A stretch of 42,886 nucleotides of DNA, taken from positions 1 through 42,886 of the forward strand of contig PARB01000068.1 in NCBI GenBank assembly GCA_002709505.1, given 5' to 3'. The first letter of the stretch is position 1. Each line of letters opens with the position of its first letter. Shown piece by piece: positions 1 through 8,417 of this stretch. The translations under genes and the position numbers were made by a program. Source of the stretch: Paracoccaceae bacterium (GTDB taxonomy: Bacteria; Pseudomonadota; Alphaproteobacteria; Rhizobiales; Stappiaceae). The notes below the pieces were generated by a model. That model ran no database searches. It saw only the letters and a list, made by a program, of their open reading frames with translations, and had not been told where the DNA came from.

Positions 1-1
1 G

Positions 2-766
2 CAGATCCAGCACTTCGCGGTGTCTTTGAAGCGGGGCGTTCCGAATGTCCCCGGGTTCCCCGGAGCTGGACTTGAAGGCGACGACATCGGCTTCGGTATT
101 ACCGCGGGTCTGACCGTAAAGCCCATGGAAGGCACCGAGATCGGGCTTGGCTATCGCTCCAGCGTTTTCCATGAGTTGGACGGCCAGTTGGCGTCGCCGA
201 CAGGGGTCGCGGGGATCAACGCGCGGCTCAGCACGCCGGACATGGTGAACCTGTCGGTCAAGCAGCGGGTAACCGATGCCTTCCGGGTCTTCGGTACGGT
301 GGAATGGACCAACTGGAGCCGGTTGAAGTCTCCGCGCGTGACGGCGCAGGCCAATGGTGCCGTCCTCGAGACCCTGCACTTCAACTATGACGATGGCTGG
401 TACTTCGCGCTGGGCGGCGAATATGACGTCAACGAGGACCTGACCCTGCGTGCGGGTATCGCCTATGAGCTGTCCCCGATCGACGATTCGATCCGCTCGA
501 CGCGTCTTCCGGACAATGATCGTCTGTGGCTGTCGGCCGGCGCGTCCTATCAGGTGCTGGAAAACCTCGCGCTCGATGTCGGCTACACCTACATCCACAC
601 CGCGAAGACATCGGTCAACATCGGTCCGGGCCACCAGGACTACAATCCGGCCATCGGCACCTATTCCTCGAATGTCGATGCCAACGTGAACATTGTCTCC
701 GCCTCGCTGCGCTACCGCTGGGGCGGTCCGCACGACAGGCCGGAGGCGAATGGCCGGGGCTATTGA
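2..766 (+). CDS. OmpP1/FadL-type outer-membrane transport protein, C-terminal part (gene starts before the window)
   Basis: The reading frame is open from the first bases of the window, so this is the 3' part of a longer gene. The 255 visible codons are dominated by alternating amphipathic strands with aromatic residues, typical of a beta-barrel. Recognisable FadL-family elements are 'GLTVKPMEGTEIGLGYRS' early on, 'FRVFGTVEWTNWSRL', and the late segment with 'ENLALDVGYTYIHT' followed by a last strand ending in 'SLRYRW'. FadL proteins form monomeric outer-membrane channels for long-chain fatty acids or other hydrophobic compounds; the substrate cannot be told here. A GTG at 20 is internal, not the start. 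A strong hairpin terminator follows the stop. Confident of the family, not of the substrate. Confidence 0.85.
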   Translation, partial: QIQHFAVSLKRGVPNVPGFPGAGLEGDDIGFGITAGLTVKPMEGTEIGLGYRSSVFHELDGQLASPTGVAGINARLSTPDMVNLSVKQRVTDAFRVFGTVEWTNWSRLKSPRVTAQANGAVLETLHFNYDDGWYFALGGEYDVNEDLTLRAGIAYELSPIDDSIRSTRLPDNDRLWLSAGASYQVLENLALDVGYTYIHTAKTSVNIGPGHQDYNPAIGTYSSNVDANVNIVSASLRYRWGGPHDRPEANGRGY

Positions 767-794
767 GAGAAAGTCACCGGAACTGACATGATGA

Positions 795-822
795 AGCCGG
801 CGGAGCGGTCCGCCGGCTTTTT
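795..822 (+). terminator. Rho-independent terminator after the FadL-type gene
   Basis: A 10-bp GC-rich stem (795-804 with 809-818) closes a GCGG tetraloop and runs into TTTTT at 818-822. It lies 28 bases after the FadL-type stop codon and just before the convergent SDR gene ends. Confidence 0.85.
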
Positions 823-833
823 CGTGCCGCGGC

Positions 834-1613
834 TCAGAATGCGGCCGGATAGAGCCCGCCATCGATCAGGATATTCTGGCCCGTCACATAGGCGGCGTGG
901 GCCGAACAGTAGAAGGCGCAGATCTGGCCGAACTCCTCCGCCGTGCCGAACCGCCCGGCCGGAATTTCGCCGGCCTGGGCGGCGCGGATCTCCTCGACAG
1001 TGCGGCCGGAGGCTTTCGCCGCACCCTCGATGCCGCCGCGCAGCCGGTCGGTGTCCATCTTGCCCGGAAGCAGGTTGTTCACCGTCACGTTGCGGCTGGC
1101 GTATGTGCGCCCGACGCCGGCGAGAAACGCCGTGAGGCCCGCCCGCGCACCGCTCGACAGGTCAAGGCCGGCGAGCGGCATGCGCACGGTGATCGACGTG
1201 ATGTTGACGATCCGTCCGAAGCCGCGATCCGCCATGCCGTCGGCGACCTTCTGGATCATCTCGATGGGCGAGATCATGTTCTGGATCACGCCGTCGATCA
1301 TCGCGTCGCGGTCAAGCTCGTGATAGTCGCGGCGCGGCGGTCCGCCGTTGTTGTTGACCAGAATGTCGGGGTTCGGGCAGGCGGCCAGAAGCGCCTCCTG
1401 GCCCTCGCGGGTCGAGACATTGGCCGCGACCGGCGTAACCTTTGCGCCGGTGCGGCGGGCAATTTCGTCCGCTGTGCGCGCCAGACGGTCGGCATCGAGA
1501 CCGTTGACGACGATCTCGCAGCCGGCCTGCGCCAGCGCTTCGGCGCAGCCGCGCCCAAGGCCCCTGCTGGAGGCGCAGACGATGGCCTTGCGGCCCGAAA
1601 TTCCAAGATCCAT
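834..1613 (-). CDS. SDR-family oxidoreductase with substituted catalytic Tyr/Lys
   Basis: A 259-residue short-chain dehydrogenase/reductase of classical length. The N-terminal Rossmann segment 'ASSRGLGRG' (residues 14-22), the 'ILVNNNGG' segment (84-91) and the C-terminal 'YVTGQNILIDGG' are typical of FabG-like SDRs. The catalytic Ser is at residue 140. At the position of the catalytic Tyr there is Ser153, and the Lys four residues later is Arg157 ('LSSGARAGL'), so the usual YxxxK is missing. A recognisable SDR subfamily has this substitution and its members are often annotated as 3-oxoacyl-ACP reductase-like. The oxidoreductase activity and substrate are therefore uncertain. It ends facing the FadL-type gene. 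Confidence 0.85.
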   Translation of the reverse strand: MDLGISGRKAIVCASSRGLGRGCAEALAQAGCEIVVNGLDADRLARTADEIARRTGAKVTPVAANVSTREGQEALLAACPNPDILVNNNGGPPRRDYHELDRDAMIDGVIQNMISPIEMIQKVADGMADRGFGRIVNITSITVRMPLAGLDLSSGARAGLTAFLAGVGRTYASRNVTVNNLLPGKMDTDRLRGGIEGAAKASGRTVEEIRAAQAGEIPAGRFGTAEEFGQICAFYCSAHAAYVTGQNILIDGGLYPAAF

Positions 1614-1826
1614 GAGCTTTGTCCCCGTGATGATTGGAGCGGTGGTCTCCCGGCGGAATGGCCGGAAGCCTGCCGGTCGCCTGAGGCTGTAAGGTCGCGC
1701 TCATCCTCGACCGGGCAGGTGGGGGCTGGCAAGCCCCTCGCGGCGGCGGCGTTCCGGCGGTTTCTTCCGCTTCTTCCCGTGTTTTGGCTATACTGCTGTT
1801 GGAGAACGGCGCGAAGGAGCCGGAAG

Positions 1827-2132
1827 ATGGCAGGTAAAGCGAACCTCGGTCTGGCCCTTTCGGCAGCCCTGATCCTCGCGGGCTGTGTCGGGGCGGGGGA
1901 GCGGGCGCCCGATCCGCAGGCAAGCGGGGCTTCGGCAGCAGATACAAGCGCCTGCCTTACCGCGGTCGCGGAGCAGACGGGAAACAGCGTCAGCGTTCTT
2001 CGCTCAGAGGTTTCAGAGGCGAATACGCTGGTGATGGTCGGCGTCGGGCCGCAGCAGGCGCCCTGGCGCTGTCTCGTGTCCGGCGGGCAGGTGGCGGACG
2101 TGATGTCGATGACGGACGAAGGCGCGCTTTGA
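1827..2132 (+). CDS. Small conserved lipoprotein
   Basis: A 101-residue protein starting at an ATG preceded by AGGAG (1814-1818). The N-terminus is a lipoprotein signal peptide with lipobox 'LAGC', lipidated Cys at residue 20. After a short Ala/Ser/Asp-rich linker comes a compact domain of about 60 residues with two cysteines and the pattern 'SEANTLVMVGVG...APWRCLVS', ending 'VMSMTDEGAL'. I recall this domain from many alphaproteobacterial periplasmic proteins, but its function is not known to me. Its stop overlaps nothing and the PliG-like gene starts 36 bases later, so the two are probably co-transcribed. Confidence 0.75.
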   Translation: MAGKANLGLALSAALILAGCVGAGERAPDPQASGASAADTSACLTAVAEQTGNSVSVLRSEVSEANTLVMVGVGPQQAPWRCLVSGGQVADVMSMTDEGAL

Positions 2133-2167
2133 CAGTGGTGTGGCGTCCGGGCTCGGGGAGGAAGACG

Positions 2168-2584
2168 ATGCGGTTGATCTCGACGCTTGCAGTCCTCTTG
2201 ATCGGTCTTGCGGTCTGGCCCGCCCATGCCCAGGAGGCCGTCACCAAGCGGGTTCAGTTTGCTGCCGGCCAAAGCGGTGCGACGATGTCCGGTCGCATCA
2301 AGGGCTATGAGAGCGTGCATTATCTCCTGGGCGCAATGGCCGGGCAGCGCATGACGGTGGAATTGACGGCTTCCAGCGCCTCCGCCTATTTCAACATCTT
2401 CGCGCCCGGAGACCGTCCCGGCGAGAGCACTGCGCTGTTCATCGGAACCACCAGTGGGAGCCGGTTCGAGGGGATTCTTCCCGCCAGCGGCGATTATCTT
2501 GTACAGGTGTTTCTGGTTCGCAGCGCGGCGCGCAGGGACGAAACGGCCGACTACGACCTCATGTTCCGGATTGCCTCACCTTGA
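2168..2584 (+). CDS. Periplasmic inhibitor of g-type lysozyme-like protein (PliG-like)
   Basis: 138 residues with a cleavable signal peptide ending around 'PAHA-QE' (residues 18-23). The start is chosen at 2168 because GGGGAGGAAG lies just upstream at 2154-2163; an in-frame GTG-region start at 2129 would bury the signal peptide. The mature protein resembles E. coli PliG as I remember it. It has 'VQFAAGQSGATMSGRIKGY' at about 29-47, aligning with the PliG start, and 'LPASGDYLVQVFLVRSAARR' at 104-123, aligning with PliG's 'LPASGKYELRVLQTRNDARK', then a final beta strand. PliG proteins bind and block goose-type lysozymes in the periplasm. Preceded in the same direction by a small lipoprotein. 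Similarity is from memory, not a search. Confidence 0.7.
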   Translation: MRLISTLAVLLIGLAVWPAHAQEAVTKRVQFAAGQSGATMSGRIKGYESVHYLLGAMAGQRMTVELTASSASAYFNIFAPGDRPGESTALFIGTTSGSRFEGILPASGDYLVQVFLVRSAARRDETADYDLMFRIASP

Positions 2585-2774
2585 CCGACCACCGCGCGCG
2601 GCAGGGCACCAAGTGACACGGGCGAAACAGTGGCGGGCGCGCAGGATGGCGAACGCGATCCTGCGGAAGCTGCGCCGGAGCGGTGAACAGCGACAGAACA
2701 ATTGTCGTGAACTGTCATATTTCTGAGACCGGAATCGAGCAAAACGCTTCCTGTAATCTTGTCAGGAGCGCGTC

Positions 2775-3578
2775 ATGTCCGTCAAACCGGCCCCGCGGCA
2801 TTTCCGGGCGATCTTTCTCTCCGATATTCACCTCGGCACACGCGGATGCCAGGCGGAGATGCTTCTCGATTTTCTTCGTCACCACGACGCGGAGACCTTC
2901 TATCTCGTCGGCGACATTGTCGACGGCTGGCGTCTCAAGCGGATGTGGTACTGGCCGCAGGCCCACAATGATGTCGTCCAGAAGCTGATGCGCAAGGGCC
3001 GCAAGGGCGCGCGGATCGTCTATACGCCCGGCAATCACGACGAGTTCCTGCGCGACTTTCTCGGCACCCATTTCGGCGGCATCGAGGTGATGGACGAGGC
3101 GGTGCACGAGACGGCGGATGGCCGGCGCTACCTTGTGATCCATGGCGACAAGTTCGATGTCGTGGTCCGGCATGCCAAGTGGCTCGCCTTCCTCGGCGAC
3201 TGGGCCTATGTCACCGCCCTCAACCTGAACACGGGGGTGAACGCGGTGCGCCGGCGGCTGGGACTGACCTATTGGTCGCTGTCGGCCTGGGCCAAGCTCA
3301 AGGTCAAGAATGCGGTGAGCTTCATCGGCAAGTTCGAGGAAACGCTTGCCGGCGAAGCCGCGCGCCAGGGAGTGGACGGGGTGATTTGCGGTCATATCCA
3401 CCACGCCGCCGACCATCACAGCTTCGGCACCCATTACATCAATACAGGCGATTGGGTGGAAAGCTGCACGGCGATTGTCGAGCACCATGACGGCACCTTC
3501 GAGGTGGTCGACTGGTCCGGCATGCGGCCAAGGGCGGAGGCGTCAGAGGTTCGCCCGCGCGCGCAGGCCGCCGCATGA
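2775..3578 (+). CDS. LpxH-like metallophosphoesterase (UDP-2,3-diacylglucosamine diphosphatase family)
   Basis: 267-residue calcineurin-like phosphoesterase with the complete metal-binding motif set: DIHLG (17-21), GDIVDGW (46-52), GNHD (86-89), HGDKFD (123-128) and GHIHH (206-210). The insertion between the last two motifs is aromatic and basic, as in the LpxH branch that cleaves the pyrophosphate of UDP-2,3-diacylglucosamine at the inner membrane. In Rhizobiales an LpxI-type enzyme usually carries that step, so this may be a related phosphatase acting on another sugar-lipid. The start follows AGGAG at 2763-2767. The stop overlaps the ATG of the glycosyltransferase by four bases (ATGA), indicating translational coupling and a shared pathway. 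Confidence 0.85.
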   Translation: MSVKPAPRHFRAIFLSDIHLGTRGCQAEMLLDFLRHHDAETFYLVGDIVDGWRLKRMWYWPQAHNDVVQKLMRKGRKGARIVYTPGNHDEFLRDFLGTHFGGIEVMDEAVHETADGRRYLVIHGDKFDVVVRHAKWLAFLGDWAYVTALNLNTGVNAVRRRLGLTYWSLSAWAKLKVKNAVSFIGKFEETLAGEAARQGVDGVICGHIHHAADHHSFGTHYINTGDWVESCTAIVEHHDGTFEVVDWSGMRPRAEASEVRPRAQAAA

Positions 3579-4609
3579 GGTCGCTCCTGATCGTCAGCGA
3601 TGCGTGGCACCCGCAGATCAACGGAGTCGTTCGTTCCATCGACCGGACCGCCGTTGAATTGCGCCGGCTGGGCGTGCGCGTCGAGATGCTCTCGCCCGCG
3701 GATTTCCACACCGTGCCGTGTCCGACCTATCGGGAGATCCGGCTCACGCTGACGACCGCGGGCGCGCTGCGCCGGCGTATGGCGGAACGCGATTGCGAGC
3801 ATCTGCATATCGCGACCGAGGGGCCGCTCGGCCTGCTCGCCGCGCATGTGGCGCAGCGCGACGGCATCGTCTTCACGACGAGCTATCACACGCGCTTTCC
3901 CGAATATCTGTCGGCGCGGGTCCCCGTGCCATTGTCCTGGTCCTACGCATGGTTGCGCCGTTTTCACAACGCCGGACGCGGGTGCATGGTGGCGACGAAG
4001 ACGCTTGAGGAGGACCTGCGCGGGCGCGGCTTTCGCAACCTGATGCGCTGGTCGCGCGGCGTCGACCACGAGGTGTTTCGCCCGTTCAAGGGCTCCGTCC
4101 TGCCGGCCGACGTCAAGGGACCGGTGTTCATGTATGTGGGACGGGTGTCGGTGGAGAAGAACATCACCGCCTTTCTCGACCTCGCGCTTCCGGGGACGAA
4201 GGTTGTGGTCGGTGACGGTCCGCAGTTGGGCGAATTGCGGGCGCGCTATCCGGACGTGCTCTTCACCGGTTCGAAGACCGGAGAGGACCTGTCGCGTCAT
4301 TACGCCAGCGCAGACGTCGTGGTGTTTCCAAGCCTGACCGACACTTTCGGCAATGTGCTTCTGGAAGCGCTTGCCTGCGGCGTGCCGGTGGCCGCCTATC
4401 CGGTGATGGGGCCGCTCGACATCATCGGCGGCACGGATGTCGGCGTGCTGGACGAGGATCTCGAGACGGCCGCGCTTGCCGCGCTCGCCATCCCCGGGGA
4501 CCGCTGCCGGGAGATGGCGCTGGGCTACACCTGGGCGCGCAGCACCCGCCAGTTCATCGACAATTGCATGGCCGCAATAGCGACCGAGGGCCTGCGCGGG
4601 GCGGCGTGA
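3575..4609 (+). CDS. GT4-family glycosyltransferase (GT-B fold)
   Basis: 344 residues. N-terminal Rossmann half begins 'LLIVSDAWHPQINGVV', the usual GT4 nucleotide-sugar transferase start with the Gly-rich acceptor loop. The C-terminal half has 'MYVGRVSVEKN' (about 188-198) and the EX7E-like region 'PSLTDTFGNVLLEALACGVPV' near 250-270, which binds the donor sugar phosphate. The pattern is close to bacterial alpha-mannosyl/glucosyl transferases that modify diacylglycerol or phosphatidylinositol, but donor and acceptor cannot be read off. It is translationally coupled to the LpxH-like phosphoesterase, and the pair is likely to build or remodel a membrane glycolipid. That role is inference. Confidence 0.85.
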   Translation: MRSLLIVSDAWHPQINGVVRSIDRTAVELRRLGVRVEMLSPADFHTVPCPTYREIRLTLTTAGALRRRMAERDCEHLHIATEGPLGLLAAHVAQRDGIVFTTSYHTRFPEYLSARVPVPLSWSYAWLRRFHNAGRGCMVATKTLEEDLRGRGFRNLMRWSRGVDHEVFRPFKGSVLPADVKGPVFMYVGRVSVEKNITAFLDLALPGTKVVVGDGPQLGELRARYPDVLFTGSKTGEDLSRHYASADVVVFPSLTDTFGNVLLEALACGVPVAAYPVMGPLDIIGGTDVGVLDEDLETAALAALAIPGDRCREMALGYTWARSTRQFIDNCMAAIATEGLRGAA

Positions 4610-4697
4610 CGATTTCGCCCCGGGTGCCTTTCGATCCTGCTTCAAACCTCTGCTGCAATCGTGTACCGCTGTCTCAGACCTTCAAGGAGAGAGCGGA

Positions 4698-5687
4698 ATG
4701 GATGCGATGACGGTGCTGCCGGACTTCCAGGATGTGGTTGCGGCGCGCGCGCGCATCGCCGGCGAGGCGGCCGTGACGCCGCTGCTCACGTCGGCCTATC
4801 TCGACGAACTGACCGGCGGGCGGATCCTGCTCAAGGCGGAAAACCTCCAGCGCACGGGGTCCTTCAAGTTTCGCGGAGCCTTCAACCGGCTGAGCCAGAT
4901 CCCGGACGCGGCGCGGGCTGCCGGCGTCGTCGCCTGTTCGTCGGGCAATCACGCGCAAGGTGTGGCAGAAGCGGCCCGTATCCTGGGCATGTCCGCCACC
5001 ATCGTGATGCCGGAAGATGCGCCGGAGGCGAAACTCGCCCGCACCCGACGCTCTGGCGCGACGGTCGTCACCTACCGGCGCGGCGTGGAAGATCGCGAAG
5101 CGATCGCCCAGGCGCTTTGCGCGGAAACCGGCGCGACGATGGTGCATCCCTACAATGATCCCGGCGTCATCGCAGGACAGGGCACGGCCGGTGCGGAAGT
5201 TGCCGAACAGGCGGCGGCGCTCGGGCTTTCGCTCGATGTGATGCTGACCTGCGCCGGCGGCGGCGGGCTCACCGCCGGCATTGCCCTGGCGCTTGAAGCC
5301 CTGGCTCCCGATTGCGAGTTGCTTCCGGTCGAGCCGGAAGGGTTCGACGACTACGGTCGCTCGCTTGTCGCCGGCGCGCGCGTGGCGAACCCCAGAGAGG
5401 GCGGTTCGGTCTGCGATGCGATCCTGACGCCGACGCCCGGCGAGCGCTCCTTCTCCATCGTCAGCCGGCGCGCGACGCGCGGCCTCGTTGTGAGCGATGA
5501 CGAGGCGCTGGCGGCAGTGGCCTTTGCCTTTCGCGAACTGAAACTGGTGGTGGAACCGGGCGGGGCGGTGTGCCTTGCCGCCGTTCTCACAGGCAAGCTG
5601 CCGGTGAAGGGGCGCACGGTCGCGCTGACGCTGTCGGGCGGCAACATCGATGCCGAGGTGCTGTCGCGGGCGCTTTCGCTCGGGTGA
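4698..5687 (+). CDS. PLP-dependent threonine/serine dehydratase-like protein
   Basis: 329-residue fold-type II PLP enzyme. The PLP lysine is Lys57 in 'SFKFRGA', 'SSGNHAQG' follows at 81-88, and the phosphate-binding 'GGGG' loop is at 187-190. The C-terminal 'TLSGGN' segment is also typical. There is no C-terminal ACT domain, so it is of the short catabolic (TdcB-like) or serine/threonine dehydratase kind rather than feedback-regulated IlvA. It probably deaminates threonine to 2-oxobutanoate or serine to pyruvate; a hydroxyaspartate dehydratase or serine racemase activity is possible in this family. AAGGAGAG is placed 8 bases before the ATG. Confidence 0.85.
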   Translation: MDAMTVLPDFQDVVAARARIAGEAAVTPLLTSAYLDELTGGRILLKAENLQRTGSFKFRGAFNRLSQIPDAARAAGVVACSSGNHAQGVAEAARILGMSATIVMPEDAPEAKLARTRRSGATVVTYRRGVEDREAIAQALCAETGATMVHPYNDPGVIAGQGTAGAEVAEQAAALGLSLDVMLTCAGGGGLTAGIALALEALAPDCELLPVEPEGFDDYGRSLVAGARVANPREGGSVCDAILTPTPGERSFSIVSRRATRGLVVSDDEALAAVAFAFRELKLVVEPGGAVCLAAVLTGKLPVKGRTVALTLSGGNIDAEVLSRALSLG

Positions 5688-5699
5688 GGCGTCGTCAGG

Positions 5700-6749
5700 T
5701 CAGTTGAAGGCGCGTGGCGTTCCCTGGTGGCGCATGGTGCGGAAGGTATAGACCTCATGCGCGACGCCTGTGGTTCCAACCCCCAGCCACGCGCAGCGCA
5801 GCTTCAGGAACTTGCCATAGGTCTTGTGGCCGATGCCGGTTTCCTTCATCAGCATCGCCACGGCGCCGTCGGCCTGCGAGGCGAAGGTATCGCGCACGGT
5901 GCTGTCACGCAGGTTCAGGTGCCGCGACACAAGCCAGATGATCGCGGTCATGTCTTGGCGCTCCATGAGCGTCAGGAGAATGTTCTCGAAGCTGAGTTCC
6001 CCGGAGGCAATCTGGATCCGCACTTCGTGCTTGGACAGATGTTCGCCCTCGATTTCCAGACCGGCGTCCCGGTCGTCGATCAGCGCGCGCTGTGCGATCC
6101 GCTCCAGGCCTTCGGGATTGTCGAGCGCTTTTTCCAGTTCCGCCGGCATCAGCGGGCAGTCCGTCTGGCTGACCAGTCGCAGGTCTTCGCGGAATTCCTC
6201 GTCGCTGATGCAGCGCTGGGCCATCGCGCCGAGGAGACGTTGATCGCCGTTCGACAGGATCAGCAGCGCCAGCATCGCGCGCACCGCGAATTGCGCGCCG
6301 TCATTCTGCACCAGAGCGTTGATGACCGGAAAGGCGCCGCGCGCGATCAGCGCGTCGACGATCTTCTCCGGGACCTTGTCGCGGCGGGCAATCGCCAACC
6401 TGTGGCGGTCGGTGCGGTTGCGCACGACATCGACCAGCGTTTCTTCGGTGACCACCGGGGAATGTTCGAGGATCGCCTCGCTGAGATCGAAGGCTTCCGT
6501 CGCCAGCCGGTCCGCCAGCGCCGAGGTGATGCGATCGGTGCGGGCCAGCCGCACGACGATATCGAGACGCACCGAATGGTCGAGCTGATCGAAGACGTCG
6601 AGAACCAGGCTTGAGAAAAGAAAGCGTTCGGTATCGCTGGGTTCGCGTTCGAGCTTGTCGGCATATTGGGCGCTCAACAGCCTGACGAGTTCCGAACGAG
6701 CGGAGGGCTCCTTGATCCTCGCCAGTTCCTCGAGACGATCCCTGAACAT
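5700..6749 (-). CDS. DUF2336 domain-containing protein
   Basis: 349 residues, almost entirely alpha-helical, with repeated leucine-rich helix pairs (for example 'SALADRLATEAFDLSEAIL' and 'ERIAQRALIDDRDAGLE'), consistent with a HEAT-like superhelix. The pattern matches the alphaproteobacterial DUF2336 family, whose members often lie near regulators or motility genes. No catalytic motif, signal peptide or membrane segment is visible. The downstream neighbour on the same strand is transcribed towards it from a CheZ-like gene, separated by 337 bases. Function unknown. Confidence 0.8.
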   Translation of the reverse strand: MFRDRLEELARIKEPSARSELVRLLSAQYADKLEREPSDTERFLFSSLVLDVFDQLDHSVRLDIVVRLARTDRITSALADRLATEAFDLSEAILEHSPVVTEETLVDVVRNRTDRHRLAIARRDKVPEKIVDALIARGAFPVINALVQNDGAQFAVRAMLALLILSNGDQRLLGAMAQRCISDEEFREDLRLVSQTDCPLMPAELEKALDNPEGLERIAQRALIDDRDAGLEIEGEHLSKHEVRIQIASGELSFENILLTLMERQDMTAIIWLVSRHLNLRDSTVRDTFASQADGAVAMLMKETGIGHKTYGKFLKLRCAWLGVGTTGVAHEVYTFRTMRHQGTPRAFN

Positions 6750-7086
6750 GCCCGACCCTTTTCCTCCCGCAAGCCCGCAGAACGCCGGGTCCCTCTTGCC
6801 TCAGCGTCAGCGATTCAAACTACTTACCCGAATATCGTAAAGATGCTCATAAAAATAATCGTTTTTCCCGGCCCCATCGCAATTGCCGCAATGGCAGTCG
6901 GATGTGACCCGGGAGGCGTGCAGGAGCCGGGGACGCGGGTGGCTGCTTTTGTCTCCGTCGAGGGTGCTTAATGCACGTGGATTGCCCGTCGCGCCGCTGG
7001 GCTGCGGGCGCGCGGGTCGCTCTCGCTCGGGTGCGCGGGCATAGACCTCGGGCACGGGGCAATCGGCGTGCGAGCGGGCGGGGCGC
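6750..7086. other. Intergenic region, about 340 bases, no gene seen
   Basis: This lies between the CheZ-like stop and the DUF2336 start, both on the minus strand. The part next to DUF2336 (about 6815-6872) is AT-rich, including an A/T stretch around 6838-6866, and is a reasonable place for its promoter. I see no convincing terminator, small gene or RNA gene. Confidence 0.5.
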
Positions 7087-8295
7087 CTAGCTGAAAAGCG
7101 ACTGGCGTTCGCCCGGGGAGAGGTCTTCGAGCGGATCGGCGGAGGTGTCGCCGTCCGCATCCTCGGCCCATTTGCGCTCTTCCTCGGTATCGACCATCAC
7201 GATGTCGTCGATGAGAGAAGGGGGCATATCGTCCGCGCCGTCCGTGTCCCCATCCGGGCTTTCCGGTTTGGCGGGTGCGCGCTCGAACACATCGGCGGCG
7301 TTCAGGTCGTCGTCGGAGATCCCGGCGAGGTCCGCAAGGTCCTCAAGCGCCGGTCCGTCCGATGACGTGTTGCCGGTTTCGCCGGCTTCGAACACATCGG
7401 CAGCGGTGTCGTCCTCGGACCCGATATCCCAGGCGACGTCACCTGAGTCGTCGCTGTCTGCGACATCGTTGGCGAACAGGGCATCGATCTCATGGGCTTC
7501 GGCGGTTGCGCCGGCAAAGGCGGCATCGGCGGCGTCCTGCGCGGACATCGCATCGTTTGCGTCGTCTTCTTCCGCCAGTGCGTCCGCCCCCGGGCCGAAC
7601 ATCTCGTCCACGGTGTCCTGGTTGACGCCGCGGCCGTCGAGTTGCGGGCCGTTGAGCAGATGCGCGTCGGGACGGGTGTCCTCGACGAGCGGGTGATCCT
7701 CGCCCTTGGCGTCCTCTATGCCCCAGATCGAAATCATCAGGTTGATGCGCGATTCCAGATACTGCAGCACCTGCACGATCTTCTGGGTGCGCTGTCCCGT
7801 GAGGTCCTGGAACGAGCAGGCCATGAAGATCTCGGTGGCGCGCGCGTCGATGTCGTCGCAAGCCGCTTCGTCGGCACCTGCCTCGCGCAGCGTCCAGGCC
7901 TGCTCCTGGATCGCTTCGGCGGCGGCCAGGATTTCCTGCGTCGCGCTTTCCGTCTTGGTGACGATGGCGTCGAGTTCGTTGGAGGCCTCGATGAAGCGGT
8001 TGCCGTCCTCGGCCTCGTGCTTGATGTTGGCGATCTCGCGCTTGGTGCGCTCGATGGCTTCCTGCATGTCGGCGATGTCGAGCCGGATCCGGTTGAGGTC
8101 GGGCACCGTGCGGTCGCGCACCATCGCCTTTTCCAGCCGTCCGATGGCCTCCAGAACGACCTGCGTGTCCGGCTTTTGATGGCGGCGCATGTATTCGTCG
8201 AGGAACCAGCGCCCGCGGTCGGTTTCCGTCAAGGCCGTCAGGATCGCGTCGTAGTCGCTCTCCATGATCGCGCTGGGCGTACTGTTTTCAGCCAT
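7087..8295 (-). CDS. CheZ-like protein phosphatase with long acidic C-terminal tail
   Basis: 402 residues. The N-terminal 200 are a long helical hairpin of the CheZ type, with 'CSFQDLTGQRTQKIVQVL' at 160-177. This carries the Asp (164) and Gln (168) that in E. coli CheZ (motif QDLTGQ) catalyse dephosphorylation of CheY-P. Residues from about 200 to 380 are an acidic, Ala/Asp-rich low-complexity tail, absent from enterobacterial CheZ. The final residues 'SPGERQSLF' may be a short binding peptide, as CheZ-type proteins bind CheY through C-terminal peptides. A chemotaxis role is inferred from the motif and fits the probable chemoreceptor gene at the right edge of the window, although no che operon is nearby. 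Confidence 0.8.
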   Translation of the reverse strand: MAENSTPSAIMESDYDAILTALTETDRGRWFLDEYMRRHQKPDTQVVLEAIGRLEKAMVRDRTVPDLNRIRLDIADMQEAIERTKREIANIKHEAEDGNRFIEASNELDAIVTKTESATQEILAAAEAIQEQAWTLREAGADEAACDDIDARATEIFMACSFQDLTGQRTQKIVQVLQYLESRINLMISIWGIEDAKGEDHPLVEDTRPDAHLLNGPQLDGRGVNQDTVDEMFGPGADALAEEDDANDAMSAQDAADAAFAGATAEAHEIDALFANDVADSDDSGDVAWDIGSEDDTAADVFEAGETGNTSSDGPALEDLADLAGISDDDLNAADVFERAPAKPESPDGDTDGADDMPPSLIDDIVMVDTEEERKWAEDADGDTSADPLEDLSPGERQSLFS

Positions 8296-8417
8296 GATCG
8301 TGATCCGCGTCGTGTTTTTCTATCGGTCGGGGCGACTGCAGTGATCTTCAATGCATAATCGCCAAATCCTTAAAATCGGTATAGAAGACCGGCTCCCGCG
8401 CAATACGGACCGGCGTC

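Noticed and set aside
897-2132. 411-codon plus-strand open frame running into the small lipoprotein
   Set aside because: The first 310 codons are antisense to the SDR gene; the real gene starts at 1827, where a ribosome site and a lipoprotein signal begin.
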